Shown here: positions 7,661-15,510 of the stretch, piece by piece
How positions within the stretch are numbered: the stretch's first letter is position 1
Layout of the letters: the number at the start of each line of letters is the position of its first letter
Source: Thiomicrorhabdus sp. Kp2
GTDB lineage: Bacteria; Pseudomonadota; Gammaproteobacteria; Thiomicrospirales; Thiomicrospiraceae
DNA: 64,000 bases
Assembly (NCBI RefSeq): GCF_000478585.1
Contig: NZ_ARWI01000001.1
Location: 744,001 to 808,000, forward strand
Direction of reading: 5' to 3'
Program-made: the position numbers and the translations under genes
The notes under the pieces: model-generated
What the model saw: only the letters and a program-made list of their open reading frames with translations
Told to the model about the DNA's origin: nothing
Database searches by the model: none

Positions 7661-8173
7661 ATGCATTGGCTTCACACGGTTAATTTACGCTCATTATTAT
7701 TACCAGGCCTGGTTATTTCTTTGTTGTTTTCTTCAAATGTTTACAGTGATACTAGCGTTTTGCCTATCGCCAAAAATTTACAAGAGCTGGGTAAACAAGC
7801 CACTAAACAGAATTTACCGATTGCTATACTGTTTTCTGCCAAGGGTTTGAAATCGACTGATAATTTAAAGGATGAGGCCATTGTGCCTACGCTTTATTCT
7901 GGCGCTTTAGACGGCTTTGTTTTAATGACTGAAATTAATGTGAATGTGGATGAAACCACGATTGATTTTTATGGAGAGGCAACAGCCAACGCTGAATTTA
8001 AAGCTCTATATAACTTAACCAGTTTACCCGTGGTGATTTTTGTCAATGGTGAGGGTGAAGTCATTACTAATCAACTGCTTTCAGGGGCGTATGATTTTTA
8101 TCCATTCTATTTAAAACAATCGATTAATCAGGCCTTAAAAGCGTTAGGTAATCCAAAACAGATTGCAGATTGA
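7661..8173 (+). CDS. Exported thioredoxin-fold protein lacking a CXXC site
   Basis: A 170-residue protein with an N-terminal signal peptide of about 29 residues (hydrophobic LLLPGLVISLLFSS). The mature part has the strand order of thioredoxin-fold proteins. 'LPIAILFSAKGLKSTDNL' stands where a WCxxC motif is usually found, and 'LTSLPVVIFVNGEGEVI' carries the cis-proline loop. The mature protein has no cysteine, so redox catalysis is unlikely. A role in binding or scaffolding is possible. TAAGG nine bases upstream supports the start. The signal-peptide codons include one exact copy of the iterated palindrome. Confidence 0.65.
   Translation: MHWLHTVNLRSLLLPGLVISLLFSSNVYSDTSVLPIAKNLQELGKQATKQNLPIAILFSAKGLKSTDNLKDEAIVPTLYSGALDGFVLMTEINVNVDETTIDFYGEATANAEFKALYNLTSLPVVIFVNGEGEVITNQLLSGAYDFYPFYLKQSINQALKALGNPKQIAD
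7703..7712. repeat. Iterated palindrome CCAGGCCTGG, intragenic
   Basis: Exact copy inside the signal-peptide codons of the thioredoxin-fold gene (encoding part of LPGLV). Confidence 0.85.
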
Positions 8174-8182
8174 TTCAAAGCT

Positions 8183-8230
8183 ACCCTATACTCATAATGT
8201 AAGGACGGCCACAGGGCATGCCAGGCCTGG
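8183..8230 (-). repeat. 48-bp dispersed repeat, copy B
   Basis: Reverse-orientation copy of the repeat at 2558-2605, same length, 39 of 48 positions identical. It fills the gap between two convergent genes. Read on the minus strand, its CCAGGCCTGG begins five bases after the stop of the nitrilase-family gene. Confidence 0.7.
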
Positions 8231-8235
8231 TTATT

Positions 8236-9030
8236 TTACAGGTTTTGCATATCCTCTAGAAATGGAAACTGCTTTCTAACCTTTTCAACTTGCTCAAGCT
8301 CTATGGTTGCCGTTATACATTCTTGTTCAGAGTTTCCATAAGCTAACACTTCGCCTAAAGGTGAAACTACCATTGAACCACCAAGATAATTCAGTCCATT
8401 ACCATCTTGACCAATACGGTTAACGCCAATAACAAAGCATTGGTTTTCTATTGCTCTAGCCTTTAATAAAGTCTCCCAATGATTTTGACGAGAATCTGGC
8501 CAATTGGCGATCACAATCATACCCTTTACCTGCTGTGCTACTTGCCTAAACAGTTCAGGAAAACGTAAGTCATAACAGATAAACAGAGCAAATGGACTAC
8601 CGTTAATGTCGACCATTTTGGGTTGATGACCTGCTATATAGGTTTGTTGTTCATTGGCGTAGCTAAACAGCTTTTGTTTTGTATATGCTGCAATTTGTTG
8701 TCCGTCTGAATTGAATGCCAAAGCACGATTATAGAACAGGGCTTGTTGACCATAACAATTTGTACGCACCTGTTTTTGCCCGACACCAGCAACGATAACC
8801 ACAGCATACTTCTTTGCCAGGCCTGCTAACGTTTGAGTGACTTCACCATCAACCGATTCGGCAAAAGATTCTGGCTGCATTGAAAAACCACCATGAAACA
8901 ACTCTGGCAGTATTAAGAGATCAATCTTTTCATTGGATTGAAATAGAGTTGCTATTTTTGCTTCCAATTCCATTAGATTGGCGGTGCTGTCTAACCATAT
9001 AGAATCCCACTGTAGCGCAACAATGTTCAT
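8236..9030 (-). CDS. Nitrilase-family omega-amidase, YafV-like
   Basis: 264 residues of the carbon-nitrogen hydrolase fold. The catalytic triad is visible as Glu43 (LPELFHGGFSM), Lys118 (AYTKQKLF) and Cys152 (FICYDLRFPE). The HGGFSM and YDLRFPE motifs point to the YafV/Nit2 omega-amidase branch, which removes ammonia from alpha-keto acid amides such as 2-oxoglutaramate and 2-oxosuccinamate as a metabolite repair step. It is cytosolic and transcribed alone, divergent from the small peptide genes. Confidence 0.85.
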   Translation of the reverse strand: MNIVALQWDSIWLDSTANLMELEAKIATLFQSNEKIDLLILPELFHGGFSMQPESFAESVDGEVTQTLAGLAKKYAVVIVAGVGQKQVRTNCYGQQALFYNRALAFNSDGQQIAAYTKQKLFSYANEQQTYIAGHQPKMVDINGSPFALFICYDLRFPELFRQVAQQVKGMIVIANWPDSRQNHWETLLKARAIENQCFVIGVNRIGQDGNGLNYLGGSMVVSPLGEVLAYGNSEQECITATIELEQVEKVRKQFPFLEDMQNL

Positions 9031-9106
9031 TAATTAACCTCTAATAATGATTTAACTATTTATTTTACCCTCAATAACCAGTGATAAAAATAATGGTAAA
9101 AAATAT

Positions 9107-9135
9107 TTGACATGTAATATTTTTACATTTATAGT
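9107..9135 (+). promoter_or_regulatory. Sigma-70 promoter for the secreted-peptide pair
   Basis: TTGACA at 9107-9112, a 17-base spacer and TATAGT at 9130-9135 make a near-consensus promoter facing the peptide genes. Transcription would begin near 9142, giving a leader of about 197 bases. A weaker second candidate (TTAACA 9291-9296, 17 bases, TAAAAC 9314-9319) lies closer to the first gene. Confidence 0.55.
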
Positions 9136-9164
9136 GTAAATCAATATATGTAACTTATTTACAT
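9112..9164. promoter_or_regulatory. Two ATGTAA-N5-TTACAT operator-like dyads
   Basis: Perfect 17-bp dyads occupy 9112-9128 and 9148-9164, 36 bp apart start to start. The first covers the promoter spacer and the second starts just past the expected transcription start. An extra TGTAA half-site at 9135-9139 forms TTTACA-N7-TGTAAA around the -10. The placement suggests repression by a dimeric regulator; the regulator is unknown. Confidence 0.5.
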
Positions 9165-9338
9165 TTAATGAAAATCCTTAAATTAAATTGCAATGTTTAC
9201 TGGCTACTTATCGATTTAATTGTGATGCAAAACTCATGTAAAAGATGACCAAAAGTCCTCTCTTCTACATTGAGTAGAATCACATTTCTTTTAACAGTTA
9301 ATCACTTAATGAATAAAACTATTTAGTAAGGAAAGAAT

Positions 9339-9473
9339 ATGAAAAAGATTATTTTTGCAGCACTATTAACGTTTGGTATCGCCTCAACAGCGTCTGCACA
9401 CCATATGTCAGCAAACCCTGATGCTGGTGTGAATATTCCAGATTGGTCACCACATTTAGATATGGTTTTTTAA
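9339..9473 (+). CDS. Small secreted peptide, copy 1
   Basis: A 44-codon gene with AAGGAAAG five bases before its ATG. The first 20 residues form a classic Sec signal peptide (MKKI, hydrophobic core, ASTASA before the cut). The predicted mature 24-residue peptide begins His-His-Met and is rich in His, Asp, Pro and Met, with no cysteine. I know no named family. The neighbour at 9543-9677 is a near copy: seven of the ten or so changed codons are synonymous, and only residues 5, 6 and 36 differ (Ile-Phe-Trp here). This is the pattern of a protein kept by selection. The peptide could act in the periplasm or outside; metal binding through the N-terminal histidines is a guess. Confidence 0.75.
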   Translation: MKKIIFAALLTFGIASTASAHHMSANPDAGVNIPDWSPHLDMVF

Positions 9474-9542
9474 TAGATTCAAAAGATTGAATTTAAAAAA
9501 CAAGACAAAACAAAGACAGAATTAAAGAAAAAGGTAAATATC

Positions 9543-9677
9543 ATGAAAAAGATTTTTTTAGCAGCACTATTAACGTTTGGTATCGCTTCAACAGCTTCAG
9601 CTCACCATATGTCAGCAAACCCTGATGCAGGTGTGAATATTCCAGATACTTCACCTCATTTAGACATGGTTTTTTAA
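9543..9677 (+). CDS. Small secreted peptide, copy 2
   Basis: Second member of the tandem pair, 44 codons, starting 69 bases after the stop of copy 1 and preceded by AAAGGT. The signal peptide and mature sequence match copy 1 except Phe5, Leu6 and Thr36. The two genes are probably co-transcribed from the promoter near 9107 and end at the hairpins at 9707-9763 and 9773-9802. Function unknown. Confidence 0.75.
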   Translation: MKKIFLAALLTFGIASTASAHHMSANPDAGVNIPDTSPHLDMVF

Positions 9678-9706
9678 TTAAAGCTATATCGCGTAAGTTT
9701 GCATCT

Positions 9707-9763
9707 TTATTAGCGGGAACCACTCTCTCCTCTCTCCTCTCTCCTCAAAGTTACTGCTAATAA
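9707..9763 (+). ncRNA. Hairpin with triple CTCTCCT loop, sRNA candidate
   Basis: TTATTAGC (9707-9714) pairs perfectly with GCTAATAA (9756-9763). The 41-base loop contains three tandem copies of CTCTCCT (9725-9745). As RNA the loop would be complementary to Shine-Dalgarno sequences. It lies between the second peptide gene and a terminator, so a 3'-UTR-derived regulatory RNA is plausible but unproven. Confidence 0.4.
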
Positions 9764-9772
9764 GATACAAAA

Positions 9773-9802
9773 AAGCCCGCAATCTATTTTGATGCGGGCT
9801 TC
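9773..9802. terminator. Bidirectional terminator between peptide genes and ybiT
   Basis: AAGCCCGCA and TGCGGGCTT form a nine-base stem with a 12-base loop. On the minus strand it is followed by six T residues, so it should stop ybiT transcription well. On the plus strand the tail is TCTCTGTTTT, weaker. Confidence 0.75.
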
Positions 9803-9840
9803 TCTGTTTTAAGGCATTTAAAATCGTTTAACAAATAAAT

Positions 9841-11442
9841 TTAAGAAACTTGGGTTTCCAAGTACGACTCGTAATCTCCTCTAAAGTCTTCAATACCGTC
9901 TTCTTTCATAATCAATAAACGTGTGGCAATCGATGATACAAATTCACGGTCATGTGATACAAAGATGATTGTGCCAGGGAAATTTTCCATCGCTAAGTTG
10001 AGTGATTCAATCGATTCCATATCCAAGTGGTTGGTTGGCTCATCCATAATCAGCACGTTTGGTTTTTGTAACATTAATTTACCAAACAACATACGGCCTT
10101 GCTCACCACCTGAAAGTACTTTAACTGACTTATCAATCTCTTTTTGCGAGAATAACAGACGACCTAAAACGGCACGAAGTGCTTGTTCATCATCCCCTTC
10201 TTGTTTCCATTGTGCCATCCAATCGATTAAAGTTAAATCTTCGGCAAATTCATGGGCATGATCCTGAGCATAATAACCAATTTTAACGTTATCAGACCAT
10301 TTCACCACTCCTGAAGTTAATTCAGTGTCACCCACTAAACATTTCAAGAAAGTGGTTTTACCCGCACCGTTAGCCCCTAAAACCGCTAAACGTTCTTCTA
10401 CTTCTAGCATAAGATTGAGGTCTTTTAGAACTTCATTTTTTTCGCCATCATTGTCATAGATTTTGTTTAGTTTTTGAACTTCTAACGCCAAACGGAATAG
10501 TTTTTTATCTTGCTCAAAACGAATAAATGGGTTTACACGACTTGAGGCTTTAACTTCTGACAATTCAATCTTATCAATTAACTTAGCACGAGAAGTAGCC
10601 TGTTTTGCTTTAGAAGCATTTGCCGAGAAACGGCTTACAAAGGTTTTTAGCTCAGCAATTTGCGCTTGTTTTTTAGCGTTATCAGACAGTAGTTGCTCTC
10701 GAGCCATGGTTGATGCTGTCATGTATTCATCATAGTTACCAGGGTAAAGACGTAGCTCACCATAGTCTAAATCGGCCATATGGGTACAGACACTGTTCAA
10801 GAAGTGTCTATCATGGGAGATAATAATCATGGTACTTTTACGATCATTCAAAACCGTTTCTAACCAACGAATGGTGTTAATGTCCAAGTTGTTGGTTGGC
10901 TCATCAAGTAACAGAATATCAGGATCAGCAAATAGCGCTTGGGCAAGCAAAACTCGTAACTTCCAACCTGGAGCCACTTCACTCATTAGACCAAAGTGTT
11001 GCTCAACTGGAATCTCAAGACCGAGCAGTAATTCACCCGCACGCGATTCTGCTGTATAACCATCCATTTCACCAAATTTAACTTCTAGATCGGCAACTAA
11101 CATACCCTCTTCTTCAGACATCTCTGGCAAACCATAAATACGGTCACGCTCACGTTTGACTTCCCAAAGTTCTGGCTGCCCCATAATAACCGTGTCAACC
11201 ACCGTAAACTCTTCATAAGCAAACTGATCCTGCTTTAGCTTACCAACACGCTCATTCTCATCAATACTGACCGTACCTGAAGTTTGCTCTAAATCGCCCC
11301 CCAGAATTTTCATAAAGGTTGATTTTCCACAACCATTAGCGCCAATTAAACCATAACGGTTACCGTTACCAAATTTAACGGAGATGTCTTCAAAAAGAGG
11401 TTTTTCACCAAACTGCATGGTGATATTTGCTGTTGAAATCAA
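9841..11442 (-). CDS. ybiT: ABC-F ATPase YbiT
   Basis: 533 residues with two ABC domains and no membrane segment, the ABC-F layout. Walker A motifs are GANGCGKST (residues 34-42) and GANGAGKTT (near 357). Walker B motifs end DEPTNNLD and DEPTNHLD. The first half keeps the YbiT-specific [11 protein letters not shown] segment and the second the LSGGEQGR signature. ABC-F proteins act on the ribosome, helping stalled translation. The close match to E. coli YbiT extends over the full length. It is transcribed alone. Confidence 0.93.
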   Translation of the reverse strand: MISTANITMQFGEKPLFEDISVKFGNGNRYGLIGANGCGKSTFMKILGGDLEQTSGTVSIDENERVGKLKQDQFAYEEFTVVDTVIMGQPELWEVKRERDRIYGLPEMSEEEGMLVADLEVKFGEMDGYTAESRAGELLLGLEIPVEQHFGLMSEVAPGWKLRVLLAQALFADPDILLLDEPTNNLDINTIRWLETVLNDRKSTMIIISHDRHFLNSVCTHMADLDYGELRLYPGNYDEYMTASTMAREQLLSDNAKKQAQIAELKTFVSRFSANASKAKQATSRAKLIDKIELSEVKASSRVNPFIRFEQDKKLFRLALEVQKLNKIYDNDGEKNEVLKDLNLMLEVEERLAVLGANGAGKTTFLKCLVGDTELTSGVVKWSDNVKIGYYAQDHAHEFAEDLTLIDWMAQWKQEGDDEQALRAVLGRLLFSQKEIDKSVKVLSGGEQGRMLFGKLMLQKPNVLIMDEPTNHLDMESIESLNLAMENFPGTIIFVSHDREFVSSIATRLLIMKEDGIEDFRGDYESYLETQVS

Positions 11443-11621
11443 AATTCTGTCCTTAATAATGGTTTGGCTATGAAAGAGAGGAAACGCAGTAAACGTTTAA
11501 TGACGCATAGCTCTAAAAATTTGGCGTTATTGTGCCATAAATGAACTTGTTTTTTTGTATATATTCATTAAGTTAAGTATTCAGTTATAAACAGCGTCAA
11601 TCTGTTTATTTAGGAAATAAA

Positions 11622-11655
11622 AAACCCAACTTACCAGGCCTGGTAAGTTGGGTTT
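11622..11655. terminator. htpG terminator built around the iterated palindrome
   Basis: A 34-bp perfect inverted repeat. AAACCCAACTTA on each flank encloses CCAGGCCTGG (11634-11643) at the centre. On the minus strand it is followed by six T residues, as expected for the end of htpG transcription. Confidence 0.85.
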
Positions 11656-11687
11656 AAATCAAACGGGTTGATTATTAGGTAAAGTGA

Positions 11688-13583
11688 TTAAATCACTTCA
11701 CTTAATAACGCATTCATACGTTTAATAAACTCCGCTGGTTCTTCAAGCTGATCACCTTCGGCCAGTTGCGCTTGCTCTAGTAAGAACAATGACCACTCTT
11801 TTAGTTTGGTTTCATCTTCAATGCTTTCCAATTTTTTCACTAAAGCGTGATCTGGGTTGAGTTCTAAAACAGGGTTTTGTTTTGGAATTTCCTGCCCCAT
11901 TTGCGCCATCATACGAGCCATATGTGCGGACATATCGCCTTCTGCACTCACCACACACGCTGGTGAATCGGTTAAGCGGTGAGTAATGCGAACATCAGAA
12001 ACCTTATCTTCAATCGACTTTTTAACTTTCTCAGTTAAAGCTTCACGAGCTTGTTTTTCGTCTTCACTAAGGTCTTTATCGGCTTCGTCCTCAAACTCTT
12101 TTAAGTCTGCAGAGGTAATCGATTTTAGCTCTTTGCCATCAAACTCAGTTAAGTGAGACACTAACCACTCATCAATACGATCTGAAAGCAGTAATACCTC
12201 AATCCCTTTTTTGCGGAACATTTCTAAATGCGGGCTACCTTTAGCGGCAGCGTGCGTATCAGCCACAATGTAGTAAATAGCTTCTTGACCTTCTTGCATA
12301 CGCTCAATGTAGCTTTCTAATGAAACACGCTGTTCTGCAGATGAGTTATTGTCTGTTGAGGCAAAACGTAACAACTTGGCAATTTTATCTTTATTGGCAA
12401 AGTCTTCAACCACACCTTCTTTCATAACTTGACCAAACTGATCCCAGAAGCCGTTGTACTCTTCTTGTTCTTCAGCTTTGGCCATTTTAGTTAATTGGTC
12501 TAATACACGTTTAACCGAAGCGGAACGAATCTTATCAACCACTTTATTGCTTTGTAAAATTTCACGCGAAACGTTAAGTGGTAAATCCGCCGAGTCAATG
12601 ACACCACGAACAAAACGAAGATACGTAGGCATTAAATGTTCAGCATCATCCATAATGAATACACGTTTAACATACAGCTTTAGGCCATAACGACGTTCAC
12701 GGTCATACAAATCGAATGGGGCATTTTTAGGAATATATAACAGTGAGGTGTACTCTAAAGTCCCTTCTACTTTGTTATGAATATGCGCTAATGGTTCATT
12801 AAAGTCGTGCGAAATGGTTTGATAGAAGTTTTTATAATCTTCATCAGACAGCTCAGATTTTGGTTGAGTCCAAATGGCAGTGGCTTTGTTAACCTGCTCA
12901 AACTCACCCGTTGCTTTTGACTCTTTAGCTTCTTCATCCCATTCAGATTTTTCCATTTTGATTGGGAAGTTAATGTGGTCAGAATAGGTGGTAATAATCG
13001 TCTTTAGGCGGTGTTCATCAAGAAACTCATCCATATCTTCTTTTAAATGAAGCGTGATTTCTGTTCCTTTTTGAGCTTTTTCTACGGTTTCTAAGGTAAA
13101 CTCACCTTCCCCTTTAGAAATCCATTTAGTGCCTTCTGTTGAATCTGTACCTGCTTTACGTGTAACTAAAGATACTTCGTCCGCAACGATAAAGGATGAG
13201 TAAAAACCAACCCCAAATTGACCAATCAAGTTTGAATCTTTAGCTTGATCGCCTGTCATAGATTCTAGGAATTTTTTGGTTCCTGAGTTTGCAATGGTAC
13301 CAATATTTGCAATCACTTCATCACGAGTCATACCAATACCATTATCGGTAATGGTAATAGTGCGAGCTTCTTTATCAAACGCTAACTGAACCGCAAGCTC
13401 TTCTTCACCTTCCGTTAGGGCATCATTCGAAACGGCTTCAAAACGCAGTTTATCTAACGCATCCGATGCGTTAGACACGAGCTCTCTTACAAAGATTTCT
13501 TTATTGGAATAAAGCGCGTGAATCATCAGTTTTAATAACTGGTTTACTTCGGTTTGAAACGCGTGAGTCTCTGTTGCACTCAT
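11688..13583 (-). CDS. htpG: Molecular chaperone HtpG (Hsp90)
   Basis: 631 residues, normal for bacterial Hsp90. The N-terminal ATPase domain shows [23 protein letters not shown] and [12 protein letters not shown]; the middle domain shows NVSREILQ, and the C-terminal dimerisation domain ends at residue 631. It remodels client proteins in the cytosol in an ATP-driven clamp cycle with DnaK. A heat-shock promoter could lie in the gap at 13584-13690, but I see no clear sigma-32 match. Confidence 0.97.
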
Positions 13584-13685
13584 TAATACATCTCCTAATT
13601 GAGTTTATGATTAGAGTTAAATAATTTGTTATAAAAACTTGCAAGATTCATAGGGATGAATATTCACTTTTCAAGCCTTAGAAAC

Positions 13686-13714
13686 AAAAAAGCACAGAAT
13701 TTTCTGTGCTTTTT
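13686..13714. terminator. Terminator downstream of the exported protein gene
   Basis: AGCACAGAA (13691-13699) and TTCTGTGCT (13702-13710) form a tight stem flanked by A5 and T4, so it could work in both directions. It follows the minus-strand gene ending at 13737. Confidence 0.75.
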
Positions 13715-13736
13715 AAAACAAGGGGACAGGCTAAAA

Positions 13737-14678
13737 TCAAAGTAGGCTATCAGACTCTTTTTGTATCGCTCTATTTTTTGCAACCGCCGTTAAGGCTTCA
13801 GTAATATGGTCTGGAGCACCAGAGATACTCATAAAACTTCCAGACCCCATCATAGATAAACTTGGCCAGTTAATGGCAATACGGAACTTACCATTCAGCG
13901 CAACCACTTCATTTCCAGTTACCAAAATTTCGTATGGAAAGTGTGCGGCATGTGAATGATTTGACTTATCAATTTGCGTTGAAATATTTTTATCCGCACC
14001 ATCTAAATGGTTAAGTGCCACACCAAAAACGGTCATCTCTTTGCCAGGGATATCAATGCGATAAACCTTGGTTGAACCAGCGTATTTTGCCTTTAAACCT
14101 GACTCTACAGCCGCCACCGCTTCTTTATATGAACCATATTCAGCCAACTCATCTTCATCATCAAAGTAAGGCATCATCATTTTGTAGTGGTAACCACGTA
14201 GATCATCCGCCGATAATCCTTTTTCGGCACCAAATTCAGATTGCTTACCGAGTGCTGTTTCCATAGCTTTTTGTACAGGGGCAATATCACCTTTCATTCT
14301 ATAAACATTCCACAGATAACTTGGATTGGTGTAGCTTACTTCAAGTTTGCCACCTTTATCTGTAACAGCAACACGCTCCATGGCACCAAAGCCACCATTT
14401 TTAGACATAGAAGCCATGTTTTTTAATTGAGAATTAGTCACCACCGTAACCGTTGTGTGGCTGTTTGGCGTATAACTGCCGACAACTGTAAAGCCATTCT
14501 CTTTTAAAGATTGGTGCACCTTTTCGGTGGCGGATTTTACCGTGGTTTCAGTTGGTGTACTACCCAAAATAAACGGCATCAAACCTGATGCTAGTGCATT
14601 AAGAGGAATTAAGAAAAAACCAAATAGCACAGTTAACAGTGCCATTTTTTTTGATTGTTGTTTGAATGCTAACGCCAT
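13737..14678 (-). CDS. Exported protein of unknown function
   Basis: 313 residues with a signal peptide (basic start, then MALLTVLFGFFLIPLNALAS). The mature part is mixed alpha/beta with TVVGSYTPN and TVVTNSQLK segments that resemble small lipid- or ligand-binding folds such as DUF302, but I cannot assign it firmly. The C-terminal part contains a Met/Gly/Ser-rich SLSMMGSGSFMSISG segment. It probably works in the periplasm. It is transcribed alone, with a strong terminator after it. Confidence 0.55.
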   Translation of the reverse strand: MALAFKQQSKKMALLTVLFGFFLIPLNALASGLMPFILGSTPTETTVKSATEKVHQSLKENGFTVVGSYTPNSHTTVTVVTNSQLKNMASMSKNGGFGAMERVAVTDKGGKLEVSYTNPSYLWNVYRMKGDIAPVQKAMETALGKQSEFGAEKGLSADDLRGYHYKMMMPYFDDEDELAEYGSYKEAVAAVESGLKAKYAGSTKVYRIDIPGKEMTVFGVALNHLDGADKNISTQIDKSNHSHAAHFPYEILVTGNEVVALNGKFRIAINWPSLSMMGSGSFMSISGAPDHITEALTAVAKNRAIQKESDSLL

Positions 14679-14821
14679 TGTTGCCTCGTCATTTATGATT
14701 AAATATTATTACGTACGTTGTTCAATGGCTATTATTATAAAAAATACTTATTAATAGAATTCAATATTTTTTATGCCTAAATAAATCGATAAGTAAAATT
14801 CAATCACTTTCGTTGAGACAT

Positions 14822-14845
14822 AAAAAAACCCGCTCGTAGCAGGTT
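14822..14845 (-). terminator. Terminator of the cheD-cheA operon
   Basis: AACC-C-GCT pairs with AGC-A-GGTT around a CGT loop, with one mismatch. On the minus strand a T7 tract follows, just beyond the stop of the last gene at 14865. Confidence 0.65.
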
Positions 14846-14864
14846 CTTTAGGTGTGGAATAAAA

Positions 14865-15446
14865 TTAAAAGAATTCTATTTCTTCTTCTGCTTCATCCAC
14901 TTCATGCATACGTTGACGCATACGCTCTTTCATAATTTCAATGGCTTCTTCAGTTGGTACATGCTGATCAAAAATAAGTTCAAACAACTCCTCTTCTTCA
15001 CGCATGGTAGTGCCTTTACGCACGCTTGACTTAAAGGCCTCCCACTCCGCTTCACTTTTAACCTTCATCTCATGTGAGACAATATCTGCTAACCCAGTTA
15101 AACCGTGGGATACATGCTCTAATCGCTGACTCAATTTATCGTAAAACTGAAACGCGATAATCGCTTGCTGCATTTTTAGAGACAACTCTCCCGCTTCACT
15201 TAACAAAACACTTTTGTGTTGATCAACGTCATTTGAGCTTTCACTCATTTCTGCCAGTTTATTACCCGCTTGTTGGATTTGCTCTATGTGATGAGACATA
15301 AAAGTAAATGAATCAATTAAGGTATTCACTGAATTGTCACCTTCGGTAATGGATAAATCAATTTGAGCAATCGACAAATTTAAAACCAAAATGGTCTGTT
15401 GAACTTCCTTTGAACCCAACACATAATTTGTTTCTTGCTTTTCCAT
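14865..15446 (-). CDS. Chemotaxis-operon coiled-coil protein, CheZ-like in layout
   Basis: 193 residues counted from the ATG at 15446, which has AGAGG eight bases upstream; earlier in-frame starts lack such a site. It is almost wholly helical and acidic at the end (EVDEAEEEIEFF). A central QQAIIAFQFYDKLSQRLEHV segment resembles the helical core of proteins that contact CheY, such as CheZ, but the CheZ phosphatase motif is not clear. It is the last gene after cheD and cheA. A role in chemotaxis signalling follows from position only. Confidence 0.55.
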   Translation of the reverse strand: MEKQETNYVLGSKEVQQTILVLNLSIAQIDLSITEGDNSVNTLIDSFTFMSHHIEQIQQAGNKLAEMSESSNDVDQHKSVLLSEAGELSLKMQQAIIAFQFYDKLSQRLEHVSHGLTGLADIVSHEMKVKSEAEWEAFKSSVRKGTTMREEEELFELIFDQHVPTEEAIEIMKERMRQRMHEVDEAEEEIEFF

Positions 15447-15510
15447 ATTTACCTCTAGTGCATTCAATATTGAGCGTACAATTATCACATGTAACCAAAA
15501 CTGTTACGCA

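Noticed and set aside
9541-9723. Minus-strand 60-codon frame across the second peptide gene
   Set aside because: The plus-strand peptide has a homologous neighbour, synonymous substitutions, a signal peptide and a ribosome-binding site; the minus frame has none.
9722-9746. CT-rich tract taken as a contingency (phase-variable) repeat
   Set aside because: Three heptamer copies lie outside any open frame and outside a promoter spacer, and a perfect stem encloses them. A structured loop fits better.
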